Shown here: positions 1-9,467 of the stretch, piece after piece | Numbering within the stretch: position 1 is the first letter of the stretch | Layout: the number at the start of each line of letters is the position of its first letter | Source: Sulfuricella denitrificans | GTDB taxonomy: Bacteria; Pseudomonadota; Gammaproteobacteria; Burkholderiales; Sulfuricellaceae | Direction: 5' to 3' | DNA length: 64,000 nucleotides | Assembly: GCA_002632355.1 (NCBI GenBank) | Contig: NSJJ01000007.1 | Span: forward strand, 112,387-176,386 | The notes under the pieces: model-generated | The model's input: only the letters and a program-made list of their open reading frames with translations | The model's database searches: none | Told to the model about the DNA's origin: nothing | Position numbers and translations under genes: made by a program

Positions 1-585
1 GGCATCGCTGTCCGGCATGGCCATCACGCGCGGCCGCACTGTAGCCATCTGGGGGCGATAGTTGAGGGTGACGATGGTGCACAGCAGGCTGCCGCCAAAG
101 GTCGGGCGGGTGGCGGCCAGGCTGCGGTTGTCGGGGTCGATGGTCAGGCCGGTACAGTCCGCCGTGAGGCCGGTTTTCAAAGTGGTGGCTACGCTTCCCG
201 CCAGATCGCGCCCCTGGGTGGTGGCACCGAGCAGCAGAATTTCCGGCTCGTAGGCATTGACCAGGTCCGTCAGCCCCTTGGTGAAGGGCTCGTTGCGGTA
301 ATCCTTGAGGATATCGTCCTGCATCAGGTAGCACAGGTCCGCCCCGTAATGGAAGGCCTCGTTGCAGAAGCGGCGTGTTTCCTCCCCGGGCGCCCCCATC
401 ACCACGCCAGCCAGTTCCACACCCAGCATGTCGGCCAGCTTGCGCCCCTCGCCCATCAGTTCCCAGGAAACCGGGTGCACCTGGCCGCGTTCGTGTTCGA
501 CGAACACCCACACCCCCTTGTAGCTGGCAAGCCTGGGGTCGAGCTCGAATTTCCTTTTGCCTTTTTTGACGGGTGCTTCGCTCAT
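1..585 (-). CDS. fixB: Electron transfer flavoprotein alpha subunit FixB, N-terminal part (cut by window edge)
   Basis: The frame is open from an ATG at 585 to the window edge, giving the first 195 residues. It starts with a lysine-rich leader ([17 protein letters not shown]), then the ETF-alpha N-terminal fold with motifs such as [11 protein letters not shown] and [15 protein letters not shown]. The FAD-binding C-terminal half lies outside the window. FixB pairs with FixA; in diazotrophs FixABCX carries electrons to ferredoxin/flavodoxin for nitrogenase, probably by flavin-based electron bifurcation. It follows fixA by 11 bases and has a good ribosome site (AAGGA) in front of the ATG. The nif neighbours favour the Fix role over a fatty-acid-oxidation ETF. 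fixC and fixX would be expected just to the left, which cannot be checked here. Confidence 0.9.
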   Translation of the reverse strand, partial: MSEAPVKKGKRKFELDPRLASYKGVWVFVEHERGQVHPVSWELMGEGRKLADMLGVELAGVVMGAPGEETRRFCNEAFHYGADLCYLMQDDILKDYRNEPFTKGLTDLVNAYEPEILLLGATTQGRDLAGSVATTLKTGLTADCTGLTIDPDNRSLAATRPTFGGSLLCTIVTLNYRPQMATVRPRVMAMPDSDA

Positions 586-596
586 GATGATTTTCC

Positions 597-1445
597 TTAA
601 GCTCGTTTGGCGATTTCTTTGGCCACTACCGGGAAGCGGGTAAACATCTTGGCCAGCACGGTATCGGCAATATCCCTGGGATTACCGCTTTCGACATCGA
701 TCATTTCCGCCGGATCGGTATGCGGCGTCGGGGCGAAGACCTTGCTCACCACCGTGGGCGAGCCCTTGAGGCCGATCCTGACCACATCTTCGTCGGTGAT
801 GCCTGCGGCCTCGCGATCCCAGACTTTCACTGCATGGCGCGCCGCACGGAACATGTTAGGCATGGTGGCGAAGCGCATTTCGTTGTTACCTTCGAGGATC
901 GTGATCAGGCACGGCAGTCTTGATTTAAGCAGCTGTACGCCGCCTTCCGCGCGCCGCTCGACCACGATCTGTCCTTCCTTGGGCAGGACGGAAGAAACTT
1001 TGGAAACATAAGTCAGCAACTGGAAATCCAGGCGCTTGGCCACACCCGGCCCGACCTGCGCGGTGTCGCCGTCGATGGTCTGCTTGCCGGTGAATACCAT
1101 GTCCACCGGCATGTTCTTCTGTATCTGGCGAATCGCCGAGGCAAGGGCAAAGCTGGTGGCCAGCGTGTCGGCCCCGGCAAAAGCCCGGTCGGTGATCAGG
1201 ATGGCATCGTCGGCCCCGTAGGACAGCGCCTTGCGCAGCGCGCCTTCGGCCTGCGGCGGTCCCATGGTGATCACCGTCACCGTGCCGCCATGCTTGTCCT
1301 TGAGGCGCAGCGCTTCTTCAAGTGCGAACAGGTCATAGGGGTTGATGATGGCCGGAACCCCCTGGCGCATGATGGTGTTAGTCACCGGATGCACGCGAAT
1401 CTGGGCGCTATCCGGAACCTGCTTGATGCAGACGACGATATGCAT
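597..1445 (-). CDS. fixA: Electron transfer flavoprotein beta subunit FixA
   Basis: The product is 282 residues, the normal length for FixA/ETF-beta. The N-terminus [13 protein letters not shown], the segment [15 protein letters not shown] (about residues 35-49) and [17 protein letters not shown] (about 117-133) are typical of the family and form the nucleotide-binding beta subunit. It works as a heterodimer with FixB in electron delivery to nitrogenase. The gene sits between nifW (10 bases upstream) and fixB (11 bases downstream) with an AAGGAGG ribosome site, so it belongs to the nifV-nifW-fixAB transcript. The link to nitrogen fixation comes from this context; the sequence alone would also fit a general ETF-beta. 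Confidence 0.93.
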   Translation of the reverse strand: MHIVVCIKQVPDSAQIRVHPVTNTIMRQGVPAIINPYDLFALEEALRLKDKHGGTVTVITMGPPQAEGALRKALSYGADDAILITDRAFAGADTLATSFALASAIRQIQKNMPVDMVFTGKQTIDGDTAQVGPGVAKRLDFQLLTYVSKVSSVLPKEGQIVVERRAEGGVQLLKSRLPCLITILEGNNEMRFATMPNMFRAARHAVKVWDREAAGITDEDVVRIGLKGSPTVVSKVFAPTPHTDPAEMIDVESGNPRDIADTVLAKMFTRFPVVAKEIAKRA

Positions 1446-1455
1446 GATGACCTCC

Positions 1456-1800
1456 TTACGCTACCTTTAAGCCGCGCGCCGGCATGGCATTTCGCAGGCT
1501 GTCGAGCGAAACTGTTTTGATTCCTTCTGCATCACGAAATACCTTGAACACCTTCTCCTTGACGGCACTCGAGTTGACGAAATCCTGATAAGCCTGCCCC
1601 AGCAACTCGCGGCACTTGTCGTGCTGCTGCGTCTCGTCCATTTCAGCCAGCCCTCTGGTCTGGCGCATGTACTGGTGGAAGCGCTGCAGGATGTGCAGGC
1701 GGCTCACATTCACCACGGTCTGGTCATATTCCAGCTGAAAGAAGTCGAGAAACTCCTCAGCCGAGGCCAGTTTGATCATCTGTTCAAAAAGTGAAGTCAT
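1456..1800 (-). CDS. nifW: Nitrogenase-stabilising/protective protein NifW
   Basis: This 114-residue protein has the NifW family pattern: an N-terminal helix SLFEQMIKLASAEEFLDFF, then YDQTVVNVSRLHILQRF (about residues 25-41), and a helical C-terminal half. NifW associates with the MoFe protein and helps to protect or mature it; its exact chemistry is not settled. Gaps to nifV (12 bases) and fixA (10 bases) indicate co-transcription. The ATG at 1800 is preceded by AAAGGA. Length and motif order match full-length family members and nothing looks broken. Confidence 0.9.
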   Translation of the reverse strand: MTSLFEQMIKLASAEEFLDFFQLEYDQTVVNVSRLHILQRFHQYMRQTRGLAEMDETQQHDKCRELLGQAYQDFVNSSAVKEKVFKVFRDAEGIKTVSLDSLRNAMPARGLKVA

Positions 1801-1812
1801 GGCGATTTTCCT

Positions 1813-2934
1813 TTAAGCCGTCAGGCCCGCTATTTCCTGATAAAATTTTCTGAGTTCGCTGATGCCCGGCGTACGCTTGGACTGGCTGGCATAGCGACGG
1901 ATGCGCGCAAGGATGGGGCCCGCCTGCCAGTCTTCCACCGGCATGCCAAGATCCTCGTAGGCGCGCATCACGGCCTTGTTTCCGGAGTGCTTGCCAAGCA
2001 CCAGATGGTGGCTGCGCCCCACTTCGGCAGGATCGAAATTCTGGTAATTGACGCGGTTTTTCACCAGGCCGTCCACGTGGATACCGGACTCGTGCGTGAA
2101 CACGGCAGCGCCGACAATGCTCTTGTTGGCAGGCACTGGCCGCCCCGATGCTTGCGCCACGAGATGGGAAATCTGCGCAAAGCGCTGGGTATCGATGCCA
2201 GTATCCATGCCATAAAGATGGTGCAGGGCCATCACGGCTTCTTCCAGCGGCGCATTGCCGGCGCGCTCGCCGAGACCGTTGACCGTCGTGTTGATGTGCG
2301 TCGCCCCCGCCTTTACCGCAGCCAGCGTATTGGCTGTGGCCAGGCCGAGATCGTTGTGGGCGTGCATCTCGATTTCGAGATCGACCGTGCTGCGCAGGGA
2401 ACGGATCAATTCATGGGTAGAAAACGGGTCGAGCACGCCCAGCGTATCGGCAATGCGCAGACGACTCCCCCCGGACTCCTGAACGGTTTCCGCCACCTGC
2501 AGCAAAAAATCCAGGTCGGCGCGGGAAGCGTCTTCGCAACCGACACAGACTTCCATCCTCAGATCGAGGGCTTCAGGCACGAAACGGCGGATGGCATCCA
2601 GCACCCAGGCACGATCCTTGCGAATTTTGTGCTTGATCTGGAGGTCGGAAACGGGGATCGAAAGATTGACCATATCCGCGCCGCAGTGTGCCACAGCCCG
2701 AAGGTCGTCTGCCTGCATGCGTCCCCAGACCATGAGCCCGGATGGCAGGAACAGGTCGGCGATGGCGCGAATTACATCGCGTTCTTCTTCGCCCATCACA
2801 GGGATGCCGATTTCCAGCTCCGGTACGCCGGCATCGGAAAGCGCCTGGGCAATGGCAATCTTCTCTTCGCTAGTGAAGGCCACCCCGGCGCTTTGTTCGC
2901 CGTCCCGCAGGGTCGTGTCGTTGATAGTGATCAT
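1813..2934 (-). CDS. nifV: Homocitrate synthase NifV
   Basis: NifV condenses acetyl-CoA and 2-oxoglutarate to homocitrate, the organic ligand of the nitrogenase FeMo cofactor. The 373-residue protein shows the DRE-TIM metallolyase signature [16 protein letters not shown] at residues 5-20, the metal-binding HAHNDLG at 191-197, and GLGERAGN at 220-227. Isopropylmalate synthase (LeuA) and lysine-type homocitrate synthase share this fold, but the short length without a LeuA regulatory domain and the nifW/fixAB neighbours decide for NifV. The start ATG at 2934 has a strong AAAAGGAGG ribosome site. It is the first gene of the operon, downstream of the sigma-54 promoter at 2977-2992. Confidence 0.95.
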   Translation of the reverse strand: MITINDTTLRDGEQSAGVAFTSEEKIAIAQALSDAGVPELEIGIPVMGEEERDVIRAIADLFLPSGLMVWGRMQADDLRAVAHCGADMVNLSIPVSDLQIKHKIRKDRAWVLDAIRRFVPEALDLRMEVCVGCEDASRADLDFLLQVAETVQESGGSRLRIADTLGVLDPFSTHELIRSLRSTVDLEIEMHAHNDLGLATANTLAAVKAGATHINTTVNGLGERAGNAPLEEAVMALHHLYGMDTGIDTQRFAQISHLVAQASGRPVPANKSIVGAAVFTHESGIHVDGLVKNRVNYQNFDPAEVGRSHHLVLGKHSGNKAVMRAYEDLGMPVEDWQAGPILARIRRYASQSKRTPGISELRKFYQEIAGLTA

Positions 2935-2976
2935 GCTGCACCTCCTTTTGGCTGCACAAGTGTTTGAACTTGATAC

Positions 2977-2992
2977 AGCAAGGGACGTGCCA
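2977..2992 (-). promoter_or_regulatory. Sigma-54 (-24/-12) promoter of nifV-nifW-fixAB
   Basis: On the minus strand the sequence is TGGCACGTCCCTTGCT. This matches the RpoN consensus TGGCACG-N4-TTGCW at every fixed base, with the GG and GC elements correctly spaced. Transcription would begin about 12 bases past the GC, leaving a leader of roughly 30 bases before the nifV ATG. A NifA-type upstream site lies 68 bases further upstream. Confidence 0.88.
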
Positions 2993-3059
2993 AGCAGGAA
3001 AACAACTATTAGTCATTGTTTTTTATATGGTTAAGATCACATACAATAAAAGATGGCAT

Positions 3060-3075
3060 TGTCGCCTTTGCAACA
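3060..3075 (-). promoter_or_regulatory. NifA upstream activator site (TGT-N10-ACA)
   Basis: TGT at 3060-3062 and ACA at 3073-3075 are separated by exactly ten bases (CGCCTTTGCA), the NifA binding pattern. It lies about 70 bases upstream of the -24 element at 2992, near the usual distance for an enhancer of a sigma-54 promoter. The motif is short and could occur by chance; its position relative to a perfect RpoN promoter of a nif operon is what supports it. I did not find a convincing IHF site between the two. Confidence 0.75.
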
Positions 3076-3423
3076 ATGTCGCATTCCAACTGTACGCAAC
3101 TCCCCAAAAAACAACTTTTAACCCAGATAATTCATTAGGACACGAGATGATGGCGAGGCGGTTTGCGAGGCAGTTTTTGGGCTTGAGATAAGCCGGAAAG
3201 CTATCCATAGTTTCCGTCCGATTTGGCCAGGTTCCAGCCCATAGAAATTTTTATCCGGGCGGCAGCTTGATGGGATGATCGGTCACTGGTCTGAATTTTT
3301 ACAGCGGGCTATTCCGGTCCACCTCACTCGTGCTCCTGGCTCAACCTTGCACGTTTAACCCAGGGACATCCTCAGCCCAGGATACCTCCTGTGGCCACCC
3401 CGCCAGAACCCCCGATGCAGGCC

Positions 3424-3843
3424 TTAATCACACCTCAGAAATACTCCCCTATCCTCCGGGGCACCACCCGATTTAACACGCCCGCCGCAACGATATTCCA
3501 CGGTCAATACCTTGCGCCGCCCTGGATCCGGATCGCCGCACAGGCGGTTATTGGCATCAATGCCGCAGTCCCTGCGCCCCTCGCATGCCTGACGTACCGC
3601 CTGCGTTGCATCGCAGCTCCGGCCGGCGCCGTAAATCGCACGGCTGACCTGGATGCCTATTGGTGCACGAGAGCGGTAATCCCGGTCATCCTGGTACCGA
3701 TCTTGGCGCGAATGCTCAGAGCGATAGCCACGATCCTCCTGATATCTGTCCTGATGCTGGTACTCGTATCGAGGCCCCGATGTCACGCATCCAGGAAGCG
3801 CAGAGACGAGGAGCAGCAGGCTGAAAATTGGCAGGGGTTTCAT
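3424..3843 (-). CDS. Secreted lipoprotein with a cysteine-rich SUEL-lectin-like C-terminal domain
   Basis: Starting at the ATG at 3843 (AGGA ribosome site upstream), the product is 139 residues. It begins with a lipoprotein signal peptide, MKPLPIFSLLLLVSALPGC, whose lipobox LPGC puts the lipidated Cys at residue 19. A charged Tyr/Arg/Asp-rich linker follows (YQHQDRYQEDRGYRSEHSRQ and similar). The last 75 residues have a cysteine pattern, CDATQAVRQACEGRRDCGID through GDPDPGRRKVLTVEYRC, resembling galactose-binding (SUEL-type) lectin modules and DUF3011-like secreted proteins. The likely location is the outer-membrane or periplasmic face. The function is unknown and no carbohydrate ligand is claimed. 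It lies 28 bases downstream of the exporter gene on the same strand. A longer in-frame start upstream lacks the signal peptide logic. Confidence 0.65.
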   Translation of the reverse strand: MKPLPIFSLLLLVSALPGCVTSGPRYEYQHQDRYQEDRGYRSEHSRQDRYQDDRDYRSRAPIGIQVSRAIYGAGRSCDATQAVRQACEGRRDCGIDANNRLCGDPDPGRRKVLTVEYRCGGRVKSGGAPEDRGVFLRCD

Positions 3844-3871
3844 AGGTTTTTCCTGGAGATGTAAAGCCATA

Positions 3872-5056
3872 TTACACCTCCAGCGTCGCCACCAGTTTCC
3901 GGTGCACCAGCCACGCAGCAACTCCGCACAAAGCCATGACACCGGCCAGCGGCATCACCGTGCCATCGTGCAGGAGGCCTACCAGCGTTCCCGCCAGCGT
4001 GGCCAGGCCGAACTGCAAGGCGCCCATCAGTGCCGAAGCCGTGCCGGCTTTTTGCCCATGGGTGGCAAGAGCGGCGGCCGAGGAATTGGGGTTGATATAC
4101 CCCAGGCTGGCTACGTACACGAAAAATCCCGCGCTCAGCAGCGGCAACGAGAGCCCGCCCATAAGGCCCAGCACTGCAAGGCTCGCGCCCGCCAGGGCCG
4201 GCGCCCACAGAGCGCGCCGTAATAGCAAGGTAGGCGGATGGTGCCTCAAACTGCGCGCATTCAGCTGACTGGCGACGATCAAACCCAATGCGTTGGCGCC
4301 GAAAATCCAGCCATAGTGCTGCGCTGGAACACCATACAAATCAATCAGCACGAATGGCGATCCCGCGATGTAGGCAAACATTCCCGACATCGCCAGCCCG
4401 CCGGACAGCGTGTAGGCAAGAAAGGCGCGATTGGCCAGCAGGCTGCGAAAATCACCCAGTACCCTGGCCAAACGGAGCGGCGCGGCATCTCGCGTATCGT
4501 GTGTTTCCTGCAGGCCGAACCACACGGCAACCAGGCACAGCAGGGAAAACCCGGCAAGGAAGTCGAACACCGCGCGCCAGCCGAGAAGCACCACGACCCA
4601 GCCCCCCAGAGTAGGCGCGAGGATCGGCGCAAGCCCCATTACCAGCATCAGCATGGAAAAAGCGCGCGCCGCCTCGCGTGTAGCGCAGCGGTCACGCACC
4701 ACGGCGCGCACAATCACCATTCCGGCGCAACCGCCGAAAGCCTGGAGAAAACGCCAGGCAACCAATGCAGGCACGCTGCCGGCCAGAGCGCAGCCGAGCG
4801 AAGCGAAAAAATACAGGGCAAATCCAGCCAGCAAAGGTTTCCTGCGCCCGAATCTGTCACTCAGCGGGCCATATACCACCTGCCCCAGTGCGAGCCCGAT
4901 GAAGAAGCTGGCAAGGGTAAACTCGACCCCGCCCGGACGGGCGCCCAGATCTTTTTCGATTGCGGGAAATCCCGGCAAATACATGTCGATGGACAGTGGC
5001 CCGATTGCGATCAGGGCACCAAGCAGAAACAGCCAGCGGATGGGAATGCAGGTCAA
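3872..5056 (-). CDS. Bcr/CflA-family multidrug efflux MFS transporter
   Basis: The 394-residue protein has about twelve hydrophobic segments. It carries the Bcr/CflA hallmarks: an early membrane-embedded acidic motif SIDMYLPGFP (about residues 22-31) and the MFS motif A, GPLSDRFGRRKP, at residues 63-74 between TM2 and TM3. Family members are inner-membrane proton-driven exporters of bicyclomycin, chloramphenicol or related compounds; the substrate here cannot be told. The first codon I can support is TTG at 5056, because no in-frame ATG occurs before residue 25 and TM1 would otherwise be lost. It is followed by the lipoprotein gene on the same strand and is divergent from bioA. Confidence 0.85.
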   Translation of the reverse strand: MTCIPIRWLFLLGALIAIGPLSIDMYLPGFPAIEKDLGARPGGVEFTLASFFIGLALGQVVYGPLSDRFGRRKPLLAGFALYFFASLGCALAGSVPALVAWRFLQAFGGCAGMVIVRAVVRDRCATREAARAFSMLMLVMGLAPILAPTLGGWVVVLLGWRAVFDFLAGFSLLCLVAVWFGLQETHDTRDAAPLRLARVLGDFRSLLANRAFLAYTLSGGLAMSGMFAYIAGSPFVLIDLYGVPAQHYGWIFGANALGLIVASQLNARSLRHHPPTLLLRRALWAPALAGASLAVLGLMGGLSLPLLSAGFFVYVASLGYINPNSSAAALATHGQKAGTASALMGALQFGLATLAGTLVGLLHDGTVMPLAGVMALCGVAAWLVHRKLVATLEV

Positions 5057-5153
5057 AGCTTGTACTCGGTAACCGCATCGTGGCGGCAGGTTGGAAATGA
5101 TAAAAGCCGTAAGTATAGCGCCAGGCAGACCCAGGAAAAATCGCCGGGGAAAT

Positions 5154-5183
5154 TTGATTTTCCCGACCTGAATTAGGTATAAA
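5154..5183 (+). promoter_or_regulatory. Probable sigma-70 promoter for bioA
   Basis: TTGATT at 5154-5159 and TATAAA at 5178-5183 are separated by 18 bases in the region between the divergent exporter gene and bioA. This predicts a start near 5190 and a 5' leader of about 90 bases. I looked for the BirA biotin operator (TTGTAAACC and its inverted copy) and do not see it. Confidence 0.45.
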
Positions 5184-5281
5184 CCCGGATAATCCGTCAG
5201 GTGCCTGCACCAGCGGTGCCGGGCTTTTAAATTGTTCCTGGAAAGCCAATCATTAACCCAAACAATCCATTACCCGCCTTT

Positions 5282-6589
5282 ATGAAAAACACGGATTACC
5301 TGCAACGCAGCCTGAATTCGGTCTGGCACCCCTGCAGCCAGATGAAGCACTTCGAAACCCTGCCGCTCATCCCCATCGCCCGGGGAGAGGGCATGTGGCT
5401 GTATGATTTCGAGAACAGGCGCTATCTGGATGCCATCAGCTCGTGGTGGGTCAACCTGTTCGGCCATTGCAACCCGCGTATCAATGCCGCCCTCAGGGAC
5501 CAGCTCGACCGGCTGGAGCATGTCATCCTGGCCGGATTCACCCACCAGCCGGTGATCGAGCTTTCCGAGCGTCTGTCCGCGCTCACAGGACTCGGGCACT
5601 GCTTCTACGGTTCGGATGGGGCTTCGGCCACGGAAATCGCGCTCAAGATGAGTTTCCATTACTGGCGCAATAACGACCAGCCGGAAAAAACCCGCTTCAT
5701 CAGCCTGCAGAACAGCTACCACGGCGAAACCATCGGCGCGCTTTCCGTCACCGATGTCGCCCTGTTCAAGGATACATACGCCCCGCTGCTGCGCCAGAGC
5801 ACCCAGGTACCGACACCCGACTGGCGCTACGCCGAAAAGGGAGAATCCGCGCGCGATTTCGCGACCCGCTGCGCCATGCAGTTGCGCGCCCATCTCGAAC
5901 AGCATCATGGCGAGACCGCCGCCTTCATCATCGAACCGCTGGTGCAGGGTGCCGCCGGCATGGGCATGTACGACGCCGAATACCTGCGTCAGGCACGGGC
6001 GATCTGCGACGAGTTCAAGGTCCATCTTATTGCCGATGAAATTGCCGTCGGATTCGGCCGCACCGGGACAATGTTTGCTTGCGAACAGGCCGGCATCCGG
6101 CCCGATTTCATGTGTTTGTCCAAAGGGATCAGCGGCGGCTACCTGCCGCTTTCCGCAGTGCTGACCACGGATGCAGTTTTTCAGGCCTTTTATCACGACG
6201 AAACGGCAAAAGGCTTCCTGCATTCCCACTCCTACACCGGCAACGCGCTGGCCTGCCGCGCCGCGCTGGCGACGCTGGACATCTTCGAGCAGGACGGGGT
6301 GATCGAAGCCAACCGCATCAAGGCCGAATATTTCAACCGGGCCGCACAAGCGCTGCGCGAGCACCCCAGGGTGAAGAATTTCCGCCACAGCGGCATGATC
6401 TGGGCTTTTGAAGTCGAGAGCAGCACGCCCCACTTTTCGCGCGCCTTCTACCAACGGGCGCTGCAACACGAACTGCTGCTGCGCCCGATGGGCAACACGG
6501 TGTATTTCATGCCGCCCTATATCATCAGCGAAGAAGAAATCAACTTCCTAATCAGCGGCACACTCAAAATTCTGGAACAACCATGTTAG
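5282..6589 (+). CDS. bioA: Adenosylmethionine-8-amino-7-oxononanoate aminotransferase BioA
   Basis: BioA transfers the amino group of S-adenosylmethionine to 7-keto-8-aminopelargonate to make 7,8-diaminopelargonate in biotin synthesis. The 435-residue class III aminotransferase begins [20 protein letters not shown], typical of BioA. It has [16 protein letters not shown] near residue 53, the PLP-phosphate contact [12 protein letters not shown] (Asp252) and the Schiff-base Lys281 in [14 protein letters not shown]. The end overlaps the tsaD start by seven bases, so the two are probably translated together, although their functions are unrelated. No other bio genes are in the window. Confidence 0.95.
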   Translation: MKNTDYLQRSLNSVWHPCSQMKHFETLPLIPIARGEGMWLYDFENRRYLDAISSWWVNLFGHCNPRINAALRDQLDRLEHVILAGFTHQPVIELSERLSALTGLGHCFYGSDGASATEIALKMSFHYWRNNDQPEKTRFISLQNSYHGETIGALSVTDVALFKDTYAPLLRQSTQVPTPDWRYAEKGESARDFATRCAMQLRAHLEQHHGETAAFIIEPLVQGAAGMGMYDAEYLRQARAICDEFKVHLIADEIAVGFGRTGTMFACEQAGIRPDFMCLSKGISGGYLPLSAVLTTDAVFQAFYHDETAKGFLHSHSYTGNALACRAALATLDIFEQDGVIEANRIKAEYFNRAAQALREHPRVKNFRHSGMIWAFEVESSTPHFSRAFYQRALQHELLLRPMGNTVYFMPPYIISEEEINFLISGTLKILEQPC

Positions 6590-7617
6590 TCCTCGGCATC
6601 GAATCCTCCTGCGACGAAACCGGCGTTGCGCTTTATCACACCGAACGCGGCCTGCTCGCCCACGCCCTGCATTCCCAGGTGGCGATGCATGCCGAGTACG
6701 GCGGCGTGGTGCCGGAACTGGCTTCGCGCGACCATATCCGCCGCGTGCTGCCACTCACCCGTCAGGTGCTGAAGGAAGCGGGCTGCACCCTCCATGACAT
6801 CGAAGGCATCGCCTACACCGAAGGGCCGGGGCTGGCCGGGGCGCTGCTGGTGGGCGCGAGCATTGCCGCCGCGCTGGCGTTTGCACTCAAGGTGCCGACC
6901 GTCGGCGTGCATCACCTTGAAGGGCACCTGCTGGCCCCGCTGCTGGAAGAGAATCCACCCGAATTTCCCTTTATTGCGCTGCTGGTTTCCGGCGGCCACT
7001 CGCAACTGATGGAAGTGACCGGCATCGGCCAGTACGCCACTTTGGGCGACACGCTGGACGACGCCGCCGGGGAGGCTTTCGACAAGACCGCCAAACTGCT
7101 GGGGCTGGGCTATCCGGGCGGACCTGCGCTTTCGATGCTGGCACAGCAGGGCAATCAGGGCCGCTTCTCCCTGCCGCGCCCGATGCTCAAGAGCGGCGAC
7201 CTGAATTTCAGCTTCAGCGGCCTCAAGACCGCAGTCCTGACCCTGGTCAAACAGCAAACAAGCGACGGGCGCGAACTGGACGAACAAACCCGTGCGGATA
7301 TTTGCCTGGCCTTCCAGGAAGCCATCGTGGAAGTGCTGACCAGAAAATCCATCGCCGCGCTCAAACAAACCGGCTTGTCGCGTCTGGTCGTGGCGGGCGG
7401 CGTGGGCGCCAACAGACAGCTCAGGGACGGCCTCAGCCAGGCAGCGGCAAAAAAACGCTTCGAGGTGTTCTACCCCAAGCTGGAATTCTGCACCGACAAC
7501 GGCGCGATGATCGCCTTTGCCGGCGCGATGCGCCTGCGGCAGGAGGGGCGCCGCACCATGAATTTTCCCATCAAGCCGAGATGGGATCTGGAAACGCTGG
7601 CAGCGCCTAGCCCTTGA
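6583..7617 (+). CDS. tsaD: tRNA N6-adenosine threonylcarbamoyltransferase TsaD
   Basis: TsaD transfers the threonylcarbamoyl group from TC-AMP to A37 of ANN-decoding tRNAs in the TsaBDE complex. The 344-residue protein has the ASKHA-fold start [15 protein letters not shown], the metal-binding HHLEGH motif (His111 and His115), VSGGHSQL, and the C-terminal [12 protein letters not shown] and [10 protein letters not shown]. All expected motifs are intact. The start overlaps the end of bioA by seven bases. The 3' end overlaps by 11 bases the convergent membrane-protein gene at 7607-8395. Confidence 0.96.
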   Translation: MLVLGIESSCDETGVALYHTERGLLAHALHSQVAMHAEYGGVVPELASRDHIRRVLPLTRQVLKEAGCTLHDIEGIAYTEGPGLAGALLVGASIAAALAFALKVPTVGVHHLEGHLLAPLLEENPPEFPFIALLVSGGHSQLMEVTGIGQYATLGDTLDDAAGEAFDKTAKLLGLGYPGGPALSMLAQQGNQGRFSLPRPMLKSGDLNFSFSGLKTAVLTLVKQQTSDGRELDEQTRADICLAFQEAIVEVLTRKSIAALKQTGLSRLVVAGGVGANRQLRDGLSQAAAKKRFEVFYPKLEFCTDNGAMIAFAGAMRLRQEGRRTMNFPIKPRWDLETLAAPSP

Positions 7618-8395
7618 TCTGAGCCGCCCAGCGCAGCAGGGTTTCGCTGCCCAGCCAGCGCCCGAGGTATTCCGGAAAAAACAGCAGCGCGCCCATGGCG
7701 GCCAGAACCGCCAGCAGCAGCGCGTGGCTGAACAGGCTTTCCGGTCGCAGGATGCCCCAGTATTTCATGGTCAGGAACACGAAATCCTTGCGATGTTCGG
7801 ACATGCGGCGGTACTTGATCACCATGTTGACCAGCAGGTACACCAGATAGCCGCCGCCAAGCGAGGCGAACACGATGCGGAAGATGCCCAGCATGTCCAG
7901 GCTACCTTCACCCACGCGGTGGAACATCAGGGACAGGATACCCATTGCCAGCGAGGCCGTTACCGCGATCAGCACATTGGCGATCAGGCGGCGCCGTTCA
8001 CGCGCCAGGTCCTGCTGACGCTGGATAAAGAAAGCGTCCACTTCGTGCTTGAGGTATTCGACCTTTTCCTGAACCAGCGCCGCAATCTCCGCTTTCATCA
8101 CCCGGGTGCGCTCGTCCATGGCCTGCCCCAGGCGATCTGCGGCATAGTCCACCATCTCCCTTACATCCGATTTGGTGAACTGGCGCTGGCTGTGCAGTTC
8201 TGCGGAAATCTTGTCGAGCTTGGCGTCCACTTCCCGGCTTGCATCCAGCACCACCTCGCGCATTTCGCCACTCGCCTGGGCGATGCCTTCGCGCACCACG
8301 CCGTCGAGCTTTTCGCTGGCATGATCGATCGCGGTGCGGGAAACCTGCTCCAGGTTTTCCCGCGCATAGTCCATTTCTTTCTGGAACCAGGTCAT
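7607..8395 (-). CDS. Unknown membrane protein with long N-terminal helical/coiled-coil region
   Basis: I do not recognise the 262-residue product. Roughly residues 1-125 are highly charged and lack prolines (for example [20 protein letters not shown]), which suggests an extended helical or coiled-coil part. After the basic segment [13 protein letters not shown] there are about three hydrophobic stretches: near 127-147, near 155-180 and, after the charged segment [12 protein letters not shown], near 220-245. It is probably an inner-membrane protein with a cytoplasmic helical domain, possibly oligomeric. It ends convergently with tsaD (11-base overlap). The same-strand plsY gene upstream is only 11 bases away, so the two may be co-transcribed. 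Confidence 0.7.
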   Translation of the reverse strand: MTWFQKEMDYARENLEQVSRTAIDHASEKLDGVVREGIAQASGEMREVVLDASREVDAKLDKISAELHSQRQFTKSDVREMVDYAADRLGQAMDERTRVMKAEIAALVQEKVEYLKHEVDAFFIQRQQDLARERRRLIANVLIAVTASLAMGILSLMFHRVGEGSLDMLGIFRIVFASLGGGYLVYLLVNMVIKYRRMSEHRKDFVFLTMKYWGILRPESLFSHALLLAVLAAMGALLFFPEYLGRWLGSETLLRWAAQIKG

Positions 8396-8406
8396 GACCT
8401 ATGCCT

Positions 8407-9033
8407 TCATTCCGGCGGGGAATCGCCCGGCCTGGACTTGCCGCCGATGCGGGTTTCCCTGCCGGACAACAGGTTGCGGATATTGGATTGATGGCGCCAC
8501 ACCAGCAGCGCGGAAAGCAGCAGGACGGCCAGGCTCAGGCTGCGGCTCCCGAGGATCGTGTACCCGTAAAGCGGCGCAAAGCCCGCCGCGATCAGCGCGG
8601 AAAGGGAGGATGTGCGCCACATGTAAGTCGCCAGCAGCCAGGTAGCCAGAACCGCCAGCCCCATCCATACATTGAGCGCCAGCAGGATACCCAGCGCCGT
8701 GGCCACGCCCTTGCCGCCATGGAATCCGAAAAACACCGGGTACACATGCCCGACAAACACGGCCAGCGCCACGGCGGCAATCCCTGCTTCTCCCACGCCG
8801 TAAGCCGGTCCATAGGCAGCTGCCAGAAATACTGCCAGCCAGCCTTTGGCCGCATCGCCCAGCAGGGTCAGCGCCGCCGCCAGTTTTTTCCCTGTACGCA
8901 AGACATTGGTGGCGCCCGGATTCTTCGAACCGAAAGAACGCGGATCCGCCAGACCGAACGCCTTGCTCACGATCACGGCAAAGGAAAGGGAACCGATCAG
9001 GTAGGCGATGACAACAAAAACTATCGAGGGCAT
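8407..9033 (-). CDS. plsY: Acyl-phosphate:glycerol-3-phosphate acyltransferase PlsY
   Basis: PlsY acylates glycerol-3-phosphate using acyl-phosphate from PlsX, the first membrane step of phospholipid synthesis. The 208-residue protein is very hydrophobic (about five membrane segments). It shows the three conserved loops: [29 protein letters not shown] (about residues 33-50), and [17 protein letters not shown] (about 96-112). It starts at an ATG at 9033, divergent from folB 77 bases away, an arrangement common in betaproteobacteria. Confidence 0.93.
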   Translation of the reverse strand: MPSIVFVVIAYLIGSLSFAVIVSKAFGLADPRSFGSKNPGATNVLRTGKKLAAALTLLGDAAKGWLAVFLAAAYGPAYGVGEAGIAAVALAVFVGHVYPVFFGFHGGKGVATALGILLALNVWMGLAVLATWLLATYMWRTSSLSALIAAGFAPLYGYTILGSRSLSLAVLLLSALLVWRHQSNIRNLLSGRETRIGGKSRPGDSPPE

Positions 9034-9110
9034 AACAAATCACTTAAAATCGCAAGCTTCGAATTTTACGGCAAAAAAGGGCGCCCGCATAACCATCGCG
9101 CCCATACACC

Positions 9111-9467
9111 ATGGACATCATCTTTCTCAACGAATTCAGGGCCGAGACCATCATCGGCGTTTACCCATGGGAACGGGAAGTGCCGCAAACCATCCAGCTC
9201 GACCTGGAAATCGGCCTGCCGCATAGCCGCGCCGGCATCAGCGACGATGTGGCGGATACCATCGACTACGGCAAGGTGGTGGAACGCATTCAGCAGACAC
9301 TGGCAGAAAAACACTTTTTACTGGTGGAAGCGCTGGCGGAACATCTCGCGCAACTGGTGATGCAGGAATTCGGCGCCCCCTGGCTCAAGATCAGCATCAC
9401 CAAGCTCGGCCTGATACGCGGGGTCAAGCGCCTGGGCATCACCATCGAGCGGGGCACGAAATCCTGA
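9111..9467 (+). CDS. folB: Dihydroneopterin aldolase FolB
   Basis: FolB cleaves 7,8-dihydroneopterin to 6-hydroxymethyl-7,8-dihydropterin and glycolaldehyde in folate synthesis. The 118-residue protein matches family size. It has the start MDIIFLNEFRAETIIGVYPWERE, where Glu and Tyr line the pterin pocket, the segment VADTIDYGKV, and LVEALAEHLAQ with the conserved Glu. The C-terminal ISITKLGLIRGVKRLGITIER is also typical. Its stop codon overlaps the most likely start of the following exporter gene. Confidence 0.93.
   Translation: MDIIFLNEFRAETIIGVYPWEREVPQTIQLDLEIGLPHSRAGISDDVADTIDYGKVVERIQQTLAEKHFLLVEALAEHLAQLVMQEFGAPWLKISITKLGLIRGVKRLGITIERGTKS

Larger units (their letters stand above)
2935..3423. 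other. 489-base nif upstream intergenic region
   Basis: The left part holds the nifV ribosome site, the sigma-54 promoter and the NifA site. Around 3000-3130 the DNA is AT-rich, as expected for a bent activator region. From about 3200 to 3423 I see no gene, no convincing promoter and no terminator; the short open frames there have no recognisable product and no ribosome site. Confidence 0.6.

Noticed and set aside
3023..3208. Small minus-strand open frame upstream of nifV
   Set aside because: It covers the NifA site and AT-rich activator region, with no ribosome site or recognisable product.
4238..5176. Plus-strand open frame opposite the exporter gene
   Set aside because: Antisense to an intact MFS gene and low-complexity in composition.
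5057..5281. BirA operator before bioA
   Set aside because: The TTGTAAACC-type inverted repeat is not present.
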